Assembly (NCBI RefSeq): GCF_001039355.2
Contig: NW_019775940.1
Span: forward strand, 1 to 64,000
From: Lingula anatina
Taxonomy: Eukaryota; Brachiopoda; Lingulata; Lingulida; Lingulidae
DNA length: 64,000 bases
Reading direction: 5' to 3'
Positions 1 through 12,000 of this stretch are shown piece by piece; the first letter of the stretch is position 1, and each line of letters starts with the position of its first letter. The notes under the pieces were generated by a model, which saw only the letters and a list, made by a program, of their open reading frames with translations, searched no databases and had not been told where the DNA came from. The translations under genes were made by a program, and so were the position numbers.

Positions 1-195
1 CCAGCTGCAGCATAATTTTCAGTAATGCAGGTTACTGTACTGTATACTGTGTTCAGGGACCTTTTTAATTTGACTTTTGAAACTAAGTGCTGAAGACAAT
101 TTTCACATTTTACTTGCATTTGTTTATATGAAATGAATATCTGTCCTGTTTTGATGAATTGATACTGTATTATTTGTATATATTTTTCTCTATAG

Positions 196-1732
196 CCTGC
201 AAAACTTCAGCGTTTTTACCTTTTGGTATTGGAAGACACAAGTGGAATCAATCCGGATCAACTTGGACAAGTGAGCATTCTTGGTTGATAAAGAAACAAT
301 TAAGGGTTTTACCTATTGTACGGCTTGATAGATTATAAAGTTCTTATGGCTGAATGACTTGTTAAAATCTGTTGTTGAGGTGAAAATTGGTGAATTCAAT
401 CCATTAAATCTGTTTCTTTTAATTTCTTTGTTAAATCACTGTATATGTTTCATCTGTGATGTCTTGTTTGAAACTTTCCATCAATATTTGAATCAGTATG
501 TTATTTAATTTTTTTATTTGATTTCAGGCCCAGTTTCATGAGACTGATGTGTTTGAACATCCCACTGTTTACGAGGAGGCTGTGCCACTCTTGAAATTCA
601 CACTGTCCATGTAAGGTGTTCTTGTTCTTAATAACCTTTTATTCATGTTGTGTTCATTTTATTTGTAGAAAATACCACCAATGGTCCCTTTAAATTAAAA
701 GCAAATATAAACAGCAAGTTGACATGTCACTTTACCAGACCAGATGCCACCATATAGCTTCAAATAGCATAACTTAAAGGAATATGAAATAATATTGATT
801 CCTGTTTTTCCAAAAAATTATATTTGAATAGGTATTTTTTCGTTTTTCTTTTTCTGTGCTACATATATGAATGACCCTTTGTCTTTTCTGCCAACTCTTG
901 TTTGAATAATCATGCTATTGCATTCACAGCAGTAATGCATCATAAAGTTGAGGAGGGTGCAGTTTGAAAGCTTTCTTTGACTGACAGTGTTATTAATCTG
1001 GTTTATCCTGTAGCATACGGACTTTATTTGAGTCGAATATAAAACTGGTAGTTATGATCTTATGCATCACAGGGAATCTACATTCACTTAATATATATCT
1101 TCAAAATAAATTTCAACTGGCAATCTTTAATACTAAATTTACCATACCAACTGTCTATAAATATGTTGTTTTCTGGGAAATTTCTTTCCTTCATGATTGC
1201 TGTTACAGTTGCTCACTTTGTTTCTAATGTATTAGGCAAAGGTTGATGTATGCCTGTGGGGTGCAAGATTTCAAGCTAAGGGACCTGGTTGAACCAAGTG
1301 AGTAATACAGCAACTGATAAATATAACAAAAGTTTAATATCCTGTTCAGTCATACAGATCCAATTAATTTAATTGTGGTTGATAGTTTATGGAATTGTTT
1401 TTAAAATATATATGATAAAGGTAACTGGGATAATTAGAAGAACCATGTTAAAATTTTGATATATAGTCCACTAGACAAGGTTAATATCCTGTACATTGTT
1501 AACTGGAAATGTTGCAATGATATATGATCTTTTATTTTATGTACAAGATTGAATATAATAATGTATGGTTTGGTATTGTATAAAAGTATTTTAATTTTTT
1601 TTCAGAACCTAAGAGAACAGTCAGATTGGTCAGTGCTTTGATCAACTTCAGCAGGTTTCAAAACCAAAGAATGGAAGAAGTTGAAAGACTTAAGAATGAA
1701 AATGTGAGCAAGTGAAATTTGATATTTCTCTT

Positions 1733-1795
<63 letters not shown>

Positions 1796-4746
1796 TTTTT
1801 TGAAAATGTTTTTTTTTAATTTGCTCTAATGATGCAGGATGTAGGTTTGTTGCTGTACATAATATGTTCTCTCCCTCTTTTTCTCCCCATATACATTTAT
1901 TTATTTCTTGGTGTTTTTATTCACATCAGGCAGCAGTGAAAGAACAGCATGAGCAGTTATTAAGAGTTAATGATGAGTTAAAGACAAAGATTAACCATAT
2001 TAGAGCATCCAGGGCAGAACAAGAACCAGAATTGAAAAAGGTAAACTGAGGTTACATACATTTTGTTGTCATGAATATAACGGTCCATATCTGAACCATA
2101 CCTAATTATTTAATAAACTTCTTTTTCATATTTGGGAAAGTACTTCTTAAGATTTTGTGATTTTATATTTTAAAACTGACTTGCTTTATTCTTGACTTTA
2201 ATTGATTTGTGAATTATAATGTTTATTTAATTTGAAATACCAACATATGTTTTCAAAAAAGAATACATTTTCATTTCTTTCTTTCTGCAGCTTCAAGGAG
2301 AATTTGAAGAAATGAGTATGAAAATTGAGAAGCACCACAAAGATCAACTTGCTCTGCAGAAGACACTAAAAGAGATGAAAGAGGGCATTGCAGAGAAAAA
2401 GGCTTCCATTGTTAGCAACTTAAAATAGAAACTTTTGAATCAGATTTTCTATATTGCTTAGTTAAATTATATCTTAGAATCAGATCACATATCTTTATAC
2501 ATTGGAAGGTAGTTATAAGTAAAGAGAAAACACAGCTTATTGCTCTGTATTAACATTGGTTTCAAAACAGTCATATTAGCATATGCTATGTCAGAAGTAT
2601 TGCAGTGGCTTATACCCCCTTTACACTGGACGGCGTCCTTTCTGCGTCCTTTCTGCGACCATGAAATTTGGCATCGCTGTGGTCTTAATAAGGAGGCACG
2701 AGCATTAATTTTGTATCAGAATGAATGCTCAATGATCGGCCAGTTGTCGGCACGTAAAATATTATAATTTTTAAACTCTCAAATGGGGCCGTACTGCTGG
2801 ACGCAGAAAGGACGCCGTCCAGTGTAAAGGGGGCTTTAGTAATTCACATGCAATTTTTAGGATCATCTTAAAGTCCAAATGCTAAGTGCCAAAGAAGAGG
2901 GTGATCGGCTATCAAGGCAGATCGTCCAGTCCCCTGAGCGAATGAAGACAGAAGGGGAACGCATGAGAAACCAACTGATGCAGCTGAAGATGACGAAAGA
3001 AGAGCGACAGCAGAGGGGTCTGGAACTTAGGCAACAGGTGGAGCGTCTGGAACAGATCGACAGCCACTGTGAACAGGGGTTCAAACTCATCACTGGAATA
3101 GATGCAGAACTGGAGAGGGAAAGGTACCATCAGCAGTTTTATCTCTTGTGGATGGCATCATTGTGTATTAGATACAGTATGAGTCATGGGGATGGATGTT
3201 ATAGTCAGTTATCTGGATGCTGTATGCACCTTTTGAAAACTAATATAATTGACATACATATTCCTTTTTCTTTCCAGCTGAATTTCTTCTACACCACAGC
3301 TATAACAAAATTTGTAAAATTTTATTTCTGTCATTTTCTTTCCTGTTGCAGGAGAGTTTTAGATCTTATGATTTCCATCATTTTACATTCAGGAAAGATT
3401 TAATTTATAACTTCTGACATTTCTCTCCATATTTTAGAGAAATCCTGGATTTAATATTTTCTGTCGTTTAACTTAATTTTTCAGAGAAGTCCTGAATTTC
3501 ATAATTTGCATCATTTCATTTCATTTCATTTCTTATTACAGGAAAGTGCTAGATTCATTTCACTTTCAGGGAAATGCTGATTTTATGATATCTGAAATTT
3601 CTCTCCATATTTCGGAGAAATCCTGGGTTTTATTATTTCCGTCATTGCACTTTATTTTTCAGAAAAATCCTAGGGTTTATTATATCTGTCATTTCACTTT
3701 ATTTTTCAGAGAAGTCAAGAATTTCTATTTTCCCTCATTTTGTTTAATTTCTTATTACCAAGAAGTGCTAGATTTGATAATTTCCATTAATTCACTTTAT
3801 ATTACAGAGAAAGAGGCTTGCATTATTTAATTTCCATCATTTCAATTCACATGTACAAAAAAATGTCAGATTTAATAATCCCATCCCATATTTCAGGGAG
3901 GTGTTGGCAGAAGTGACCAATATCAGGGACAGGGTCCAGAGCCAGAAAGACGTCCTGAGAGACTTGACTGCCAAAGAGCAGCAGCTGCGGCGCATGCTGT
4001 CCACCAAACAGGAGAAGATGGCCAAGTTAAATATCCAACTTCAGAACAAGGCGTCTGCTGGCATGGAGACTCTGGAGCAGTACAAACAGTAAGCACACAA
4101 ATGTTGTGATCGGAGGCCTGTTTACACAGGAGTTTTTTGACCAAATTTGGTCTCAACTTTTAGACCAAAATAATATTTTTTTTTCGACTGAATACGACAT
4201 TGAAGTAGCTGTTTTGAAAGAAAAGAGAGAAATAGCATCTGTTTAAGACCAGTATTGAAGTGGAATAGTGTAGATTTACAGTGAACTGAATTATAGAAAA
4301 TCTTGTTTTTTTTTTTTTTAAAGGGAAAGGGCACATTATGCAGCCTTGCAAAGTGAAGATGAATCACAGAAAAAGGCTATAGAACAACAAAAGCAAGCAC
4401 TAATGGAAGAAGCAGAAAACAACAGGAAACAACATGAGAAGCTTATGACTGAGATGGCTCATGAAAAGTCGCAGTTGCTGGAACAGGTATATCGAGTCTT
4501 TGAGATAATTTTGTCTGCAACACGCTGCCAATATTAGTGCTGATGAACCTGGCTAGTTGGCCTATAGGCCCGATTTTGTAGAACACACCCTGCAGTACAA
4601 ATTGTTAGTAAAATTATTTCATCTGTCCCAGTTTTTTTCCCCTGAAAACTTTGATAATTTTTTCTTTTTTTCAGTTGGATTCCTACCATACCACACTAGG
4701 TATCAAATGGCAAGAAGTGGCACAGAAGATCCAGGCTAATTCATAG
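196..4746 (+). CDS. NUF2: Kinetochore protein Nuf2 (5' end outside window)
   Basis: Nuf2 pairs with Ndc80 in the NDC80 complex, which holds spindle microtubules at the kinetochore. Exons: 196-270, 528-610, 1236-1297, 1606-1703, 1930-2040, 2291-2410, 2861-3123, 3897-4088, 4324-4486, 4675-4746. All join in frame to a TAG at 4744 and give 412 codons. The second to fourth exons encode the end of the calponin-homology head. The diagnostic stretch is KRTVRLVSALINFSRF, close to the KRTSRFLSGIINF region of vertebrate Nuf2. The rest is coiled coil rich in E, K and Q, including a QIVQSPERMK segment like the vertebrate IVDSPEKLK. About 35-40 N-terminal residues of the family lie upstream of position 1. 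The last exon is short and ends QKIQANS. It is convergent with CCDC57. Family identity is very likely; exon ends are inferred from splice consensus. Confidence 0.93.
1731..1798. repeat. (TTTA)n microsatellite in NUF2 intron
   Basis: An uninterrupted TTTA tetranucleotide run just downstream of the NUF2 exon ending at 1703. The T-rich strand is the transcribed sense strand. Confidence 0.97.
2613..2835. mobile_element. PIF/Harbinger-like MITE in NUF2 intron
   Basis: A 223-bp element has inverted ends that match for over 30 bases. The left end is at 2613-2650 and carries CCCCCTTTACACTGGACGG. The right end, at about 2797-2835, is the reverse complement. TTA stands on both sides (2610-2612 and 2836-2838), which fits the 3-bp TWA target duplication of PIF/Harbinger transposons. 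There is no coding capacity, so it is non-autonomous. The superfamily assignment rests on the target site and terminus style, not on a transposase. Confidence 0.85.
3350..3896 (+). repeat. Degenerate ~46-bp tandem array of 3'-splice-site-like units
   Basis: In the NUF2 intron before exon 3897-4088, a unit of about 45-47 bases recurs. Each unit begins like AGAAATCCTGGATTT and ends in a T-rich tract plus CAG (TTTATTTTTCAG). CAG- or TAG-type unit ends fall near 3351, 3392, 3437, 3484, 3541, 3569, 3662, 3709 and 3807. Degenerate ends (CGG or AAG) lie near 3615 and 3762. The real acceptor of the exon, at 3896, ends the array in the same style. Confidence 0.8.
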
Positions 4747-5653
4747 AGGATGATTTGAGTGCCAAGTTTTGCCAAAATTCAAGAGGGACTCTTTATCTAC
4801 CTTGATCTTAAGCGTAGACATCTGGGTACTGGGTGTGCAAACCACCACATACGAACACTGCCATCCCCATGAGACATAGCTTCTGTCATGATTAAAATCG
4901 CAAATAATAAGACACTTTATATTCAAACCGCTAGATACTTAAAGCAGTACTATTACTTCGTTTGGGAAATGTTTATGGCAGTTCGAGATTACTGATTGTT
5001 ATTGTAATCACCATCTCTATTTTTGATCAAAACTTGGTGTAGAATTGTCACCCGCTGTATTCCTAGTCAGGAATTTTTGTCATCTGAACACCCTTTTAGA
5101 TTTGCTGTATATTCTGTAAAAAAGTAAATGCCAAAACAGATTTTCATGAAAGGCTATTGTAAATATATCATTTTAGGGACAAGCCTGGAAATAGTGTGAA
5201 GGTTATTGTATATTGAGTAAACCAAATTAAGTTGTTGGCAGGTTATAGTGTACCAATATATGGTGTGCCAATAACGTAATGACACTCAAAATATTTGCAA
5301 GAGGTTATAGTTTTTGATTATATTCAGCATATATCCCTTGTTGTACTATTTTCTTTTCCCATTTTCAAGCTTTTGCACAGACACAGTTATGAATTAGATT
5401 GTTCATGATTCCAAAAAAAAAGGATTTCCTGATGTATTAGTAATTATAGTAATCACTTACTTTGGAATTAAGTATGAGTGCATCATAAAGCTGAATGAAG
5501 TCGTCTTTACATTTGTTAGTTTTAGCTGGCATGATCTCTTTTTTGTAAGTCATTCATTCGTAATTGTACATAAATGGTTGATGCAGTGACAGACTGTTGT
5601 TAAAAATTGCAAGTTACATTAGATTGCAAAAGACGTGATAGTAAAACACCTCT

Positions 5654-5659
5654 TTTATT
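5654..5659 (-). terminator. Candidate CCDC57 polyadenylation signal
   Basis: TTTATT on the plus strand reads AATAAA on the minus strand, about 195 bases past the CCDC57 stop. It is a consensus hexamer only; there are no transcript data. Confidence 0.5.
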
Positions 5660-5703
5660 ATGTAAATATACACATGTACATAGGTTTACAAAAATATCTA
5701 TAT

Positions 5704-5709
5704 AATAAA
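5704..5709 (+). terminator. Candidate NUF2 polyadenylation signal
   Basis: A plus-strand AATAAA about 960 bases after the NUF2 stop. Its position is inside the putative CCDC57 3'UTR. Other variant signals nearer the stop cannot be excluded. Confidence 0.4.
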
Positions 5710-5852
5710 TAGCATTGTTCAAACCTAACATTCAGTTGTTCTTCATTGTCTGAGACCATCAGGGAATTTGATTACAGGAAACGATAATTACAACTAAAAT
5801 TTGTGTTCTTTGCCAAATGATAAAAAAATTATCAGTGTGACAGTGATGCCTG

Positions 5853-6168
5853 TCAACTTTCCCCATCTTTCTTATTATAGTTTCTGATCTTTGGTTTCTG
5901 AGATTTCTTTGGCATTAACTTCCCTGCTGCTTTATCTGACAGTTTTTTGTCTGGTTTGCCTTTGTGGTCAACAAAGCTGGGTTTAGTTCCCTGAACTGAC
6001 CATTGGCTCGATGGGCCACTTTGACCGTGGTCACTTTTTCTGTGGTGGGTATCATACTGGTCACTTTGTGGCCAAACTTGTCCATTGTGTGATAGCTGAT
6101 CTGAGACTAAAACAGGAGTAAAAAAATTATAAAAAATAATACAATGAGTGCAGAATGCCCTATGCTAG

Positions 6169-6240
<72 letters not shown>

Positions 6241-6836
6241 TACCCAGTGTTCAGAACCAAGGCTTCATTTTCAAATTTCTAGATATATAAGCAATAAAAA
6301 AATTAACTAAATACACACACACACATGGTATATTGTATAATTGCCTCATAGTTTCCTAGATTTTAAAAAATGAAGAAGCTGGCACCATCAGATCAGATTC
6401 TGAAGTTGAAGCACCTGTACTAGTGTTAACCACAACAGAAGTACTCATTTAATTGAAAAGACATTTGAGGTAAAGCTATCATGTCAATGACTATTATAAT
6501 GATAACATTTCTTTCTCAAGCTTTCGAAGTAAATATATAAACACGTAAATCTGTATTTTTCATAAGTTTAGGAGAACAAAATTATGACCATACCAATCCC
6601 CACATTGCTGTCCCTGGGGGTGAACAGAGATGGGCTCTGGCCTTCATCTAGCATCCTCCACACCTCCTGCAGGGACTCTCCCCCCAGGGATGACCCTGTT
6701 GCCAAGGGTACAAAGGGGGAGGAGGTCCGCTGCAGACCATTCTGTCCTGGCTGACCTGGGGCAGTGGAGGGTCTGGAGTCTGGAACTGGAACGGGGTCCC
6801 AGGTCCCTGGCGCACTTACCGGTCTCACTGAAGTGA

Positions 6837-6887
<51 letters not shown>

Positions 6888-8886
6888 TATAATAATAATA
6901 ATAAAGTCTTATTTACTTGGTTGTTTAGAACTGAAATAGATTATTATGATGCAAGCCCTGTTGTTTTTCAGATATATCTCATATTTATTTTTATAGTCAC
7001 AAATACCCCCCCCCACATCATTTTTGTTCCATACCTGGATAGCCATATTGGTAATTCTGTTCCACATCAGACTGCTGTCTCTTCAGAATGGACTGTGGTC
7101 TGTACTCCTCTTCCTGGCTCTCACTGGAGCTGGGTTCTAGAAGCATGGCTGTCATGGCTTCATCTCCTGCAGGTGCCCTTCTTTGCTGGGCTAATTCCTT
7201 CATGATATAAAGATGTTATTTTTTATTTTACTTACATTTACAAGATATACCAGAACAACAGAAAGTGCACAGTTACAATGAATACACAAAGATGATGTTG
7301 TTCTGTTCCTTGAAAACAACATAAACTACAACGCAATTTTCCTGACAATATAACAATGAGATACCTAAGTACAAAAGATTGTTTTATCTTTGTTATATTT
7401 GTAAACAAGATGTAAAGCGTGGATCAGTTTTGCAAGAGAATTAAAGAACATATCCGTCTCAATTTTAAAGCTATTTTCATGAAAATAAATAAATAGATAA
7501 ATAAATGCAGTTTCCCTTTCCACCATCTCCTTTCTAACAAATCTTTTCGTTTCCAATCTATTTTACCTGCTTGGTGAGTTGATACTGCAGCCGTTCAAGC
7601 TCTGTAAGTTTATTCTGTACTGCCTGTGATATTCTGCCTGTTGCCATTGGTTTAGCAGGTGCTGGCAGTGGCGTTACTTTGGGTGGAGGTCTGGGAGGGG
7701 TGGGTAGCCTTATGCCTGAAATTCAAGATGTGTAAATTCTGCTAAAATGGTCACAGTCTTTTCACAAGAGGAGAATAGACATTGAAATATTGGAGTGGAA
7801 AAAAACTTGATCTCATCTGCTGTCATAAAGAAACTATGTATTACTCTTTAATACCAGTAATAATATTAGAGTGCTAAGCAAATCTTGACAGGACAGCAGA
7901 AAATGCATAAAAAGTGACTGGTCATGATAATTTGAAATATTATGTCACATTCTTCGCTACACAACGTCAAAATTATCAAATGCTTGAAAATATACCAAAT
8001 CTAAACAAAAATATACAAGTCACCAGAAATTCTTTATTCATGAATGGCAATATATAATCTCTAGAGCAGAAAAACTTAATTTTGTCATCTGTTTATAAAG
8101 AACATTCTACAAAATTCAGTCTATTTTTAACTTAAACAGACAAACAACCTTAAAGAAAAACATTCTTGTTTCATCTACATGCTGAAAAGAATACTTTTTT
8201 ATTTAAAATAATGGTACCCTGTGCCACTCTCTCCCTTTTCCACAAGTGACCCACCGTGATTCATGAGTATTGCCCTCTGCCTGTTCCCAACCTCTATCAG
8301 TTGTTGTTTCTCTTTCGCCAACTGCGTGATGTGCTTGGCAGCTTGTTTTAGCTTGCTACGAAGTTGATCAACTGTCGCACTTTCCGTAGGGCCTCTGATT
8401 GGTTGGTCAGGGATCATGTGGTCAGGTCTGCCGGCAAGTTTGTTTTGTAGTCTTTTGATCTCATCTTCCAACTGCTGTATCATGAGCTCCTGAAAAAGAT
8501 AATAACTAACAGGAATAAATAAATACATCTAAAAAAACTTGAAAAAAAATGTAATATATGATAAACTTCAAGCTTAATATGTATATACCAATTAAAAGTA
8601 AGTGTTTGCTGCACCCGTCTATTCCATTACAATGCTGAAATCAAGTATCAATTTTGGGGGATTATAATTGCAAATCTGAATACAGTTACTTCTGAAGTGT
8701 CAAAGTTCCATTATATTTAAAGTGACTCCATGGTTAACACTGTTCATATCTCAATGTAGAGTGGCATGCAAATCCAATACCAACCAGTGCAAGTTGATGC
8801 AAGTGATGTATTACGTACCTGACCTCCATAGTTTATTCCTGGCGTCTTCTGTGCCAAGTCAACTTTGAGGCTTGATAACTACAAAA

Positions 8887-8929
<43 letters not shown>

Positions 8930-8987
8930 ATGAATAAAGGAAAAAAGAGTAAAAAGTGTGTGCCACTCAATTGAAAGTTCTGGATCA

Positions 8988-9086
<99 letters not shown>

Positions 9087-12000
9087 TAAACACGCATGTA
9101 CACACTCAATGAAAACAACCATTTGGTATTCACTGAAAACTGAAATACAATCATCAAATACATGGACCCAGAGATAAGTTAAAAAGACTTAGCCTAAGTC
9201 TTCCTTTTTTTCTTTTGAGCAGCCCTGTATTTCTTCTCTAAAAAATGATGTTCATAAACCTTCTTAAATTTTGCAATTCTACATGAAGTTTAAATCCAAG
9301 GAATATGTAAAATTAACTGCTTGATGCTGCATACAATAAAGTTATTTCTGAGTTTGGAACTTTAAAGCATACAAAATAATAATAATACAGAGCAGATGCA
9401 AGCACAAGAAAATGTATCAATAACATAATGATTTTTTTTTGCAATGAAATCCCACCTCTTTTGTGTTTAAATTTCTGACTTCCACCTCACGTATCAGAGC
9501 CATTATAACAAAGCATGTCTCCAGCGCAGGTGGACACTATTAAGTGCGAAATAAAGGTCAATATCATAAGCCCCTAAAACATTTCCATCCAAAGAAAGTA
9601 CTACATTTGACAAGAAAAAAAAGGTTAATGGCCATGAAATATTGCAATCAAAATTTATAAATAACTTTGACCGATATCAAAGTCATTATGTAGCAAGCTT
9701 GATCTCCCCTGAATAAATTAGGCATTTTTTTTTTACTTTGTTTCTTGTAATCCATTATTATTCTTGTCAGGCAGCAAAACAATAACAAATTTGTAGAGCA
9801 TCTTGAGCAGCTGACACCAAGCACAGCATGGTCGTTGTTCGACACTGTAAACACATGATTTTTATTCAACAAAGAACTTTGGCATAGTTTCATGAAAAAT
9901 AAAAAAAAGCGGGAAATAATTTCCATGTGCTCAAGATTCACCTTTTCAAACTTTCATTCATAAATTTTCTGTATATAAGTATTTTTTAAGTTAAGGGAAG
10001 AAAAAAGTGATATATTCCCTTATAAGAATAATCAAGCCACTTATGGACATGATTTTCAAGAAGTTTATAAGGAGAAGCCTTTGTGCTTGGAATAACCTTT
10101 TGTTATTATGCATAACATATGAACTTCAGCACAAAAACTCTTCAAGGTTGTTCTAGATATAGGACTCAATTAACATACAGTCTTGACAAGGCAGCAAAGC
10201 TGTCAAATGTACAGACAAAAAGCAGAAAATAACAATGCACAAAACAGGCTACTGTCAATTCTGATGCAAAAGTACATTATGCTTAACTGCAAATTCAACA
10301 TCAAATTTTAATTATGCTCAATAGGTAATACCAATGTAAGTGAAATGTGTAACAAGCGTAAGGCTTCAGGCCCATGGGAGTTTAAGTTCACACTTTGAAA
10401 ATGCCAGAATGAGAAAAATGAAAATTTCACATAAAACTGCTTAAATTCAATAATAAATGATAACCCATTTGAGCTGGCTTTCTAATTTGAACTGCATGCC
10501 AATCCTACAAATCATACTTGTAAGTTGAAAATAATAATAAGTAACATAGTTTTCTTTTCATAATGTTTGTAGTAGCAGTGCAAAAAGATTTTTGTCAATT
10601 TTGATGTAACATTACATAATAAATTACAGAATAATTATCACCAATTTTTGATTATTGACTATAAATAGCNTGCTTGACAATGTTGATGTGTGTATGTGCA
10701 TGCGTGTGTGTGCATACATGTGTGTGGGTGCAAACATGCATGCAGTTTGTTAATTTCTGTGTAAGTGTCAACATCAAGTAAATGAAACTAGGATAAAATG
10801 CTATCAACAAAGACGATATCAAAATAGAACAGAAAATAGAGTTTGCAAACAAGTAACTTTCTGCTTCAATGCTGAAATGTTAATTTCATTATTAACAGAA
10901 AGGAAAACTGCTATTCCGCTATCAATTATTAGAATATTCTCCTATAATGTCTGAAAGTCATTATTAATGCATAATTCTTTTTTTTTATATCAATCCAAAC
11001 GTGCAGCAGCATCATCAAAGTTTGGGAGGTAATTATGTTAAGTAGGTGTAGCTGCAGAACAAAATGGGTTCCATGAGTCATTAATTCCAGAGTCTATAGA
11101 AAAAAAATGACTCAACATTCCAAGGGATGTTCATATTATCTTGCTTAAAATTCTCACAGTCCACCCAAATCTTAAAGTTAACAACTTAGGGTGGGTATGG
11201 GAATTTTCATCTGAACCAGGAATTATATGACATCACAAACACGCCAAAAACAAGACAGTCGTATCATGCAAATGACTCTTTTCAGTCACTTGACAAGTTG
11301 GCTAATGGCTTTTCATCAAGGAACAATTAGCTACGGATCTTACCACCCTTGCGTTCCAGTCAAGTTTTGCCCGTTGTTAACTGTAACCACAAAGTTGGCC
11401 GAAAGAATGCAGTGAAAAATTAGGTAAACCTTGTGAGCTGTACCATACTCCCATTATGGCTTGCCTAGCATAATAATAAGACGGCTGAAGTGGGAGGTGA
11501 TACTGTCACTCATAAATAAATCAGAGGATCTACAAATGTCCCCAGTATTAGGGGGAAACTACTTGACTGATTCAGTTTGAGGCTCCGACACTATCCTTAA
11601 TGGACAGAATACTTTCGTGTCAAAGTTTTACTCTTCGGAGTTACATTAAGTGAATATCGTACAAAAGATAAAAGACTCTACCTAGAAAGTTTTGGAACAT
11701 GGAAGATTCAGTGTAACAAGAAGGTGAGTTTGAAAGCCGTACAGGCAATGTCTGCCACTGCCAGTTGTTTAAAAACCAATTGGTGTCTTTGTTGTCTTAT
11801 TCTGGCACGTTTCAACATAATAAATGGGTTATAAGAATATAAATCTTAACCCATAATGAATAATGTCACCAACCATAACTTCTCTGAAGTTAATGTTTAC
11901 AAATCAAGAGAGTAGTTCTAAGAAATTTGTGGGATTAGATATGGAAAAATATTCAATGGACATTCTTTTGATCTTTATATTAATTTTCTTGCCCTCAGGA

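Larger units (their letters stand above)
4747..5852. other. Convergent intergenic / shared 3'UTR region
   Basis: This lies between the NUF2 stop and the CCDC57 stop. No coding potential is seen. AATAAA at 5704-5709 on the plus strand could end NUF2. AATAAA on the minus strand (TTTATT at 5654-5659) could end CCDC57. If both are used, the two transcripts overlap tail-to-tail. Confidence 0.6.

Noticed and set aside
8879-9082. Small Cys/Val and Thr/His-repeat proteins
   Set aside because: These are direct translations of (AC)n and (AAAT)n microsatellites.
10670-10670. Single N as a second contig junction
   Set aside because: The sequence on either side is not repeated as at 51160. It is probably one ambiguous base.
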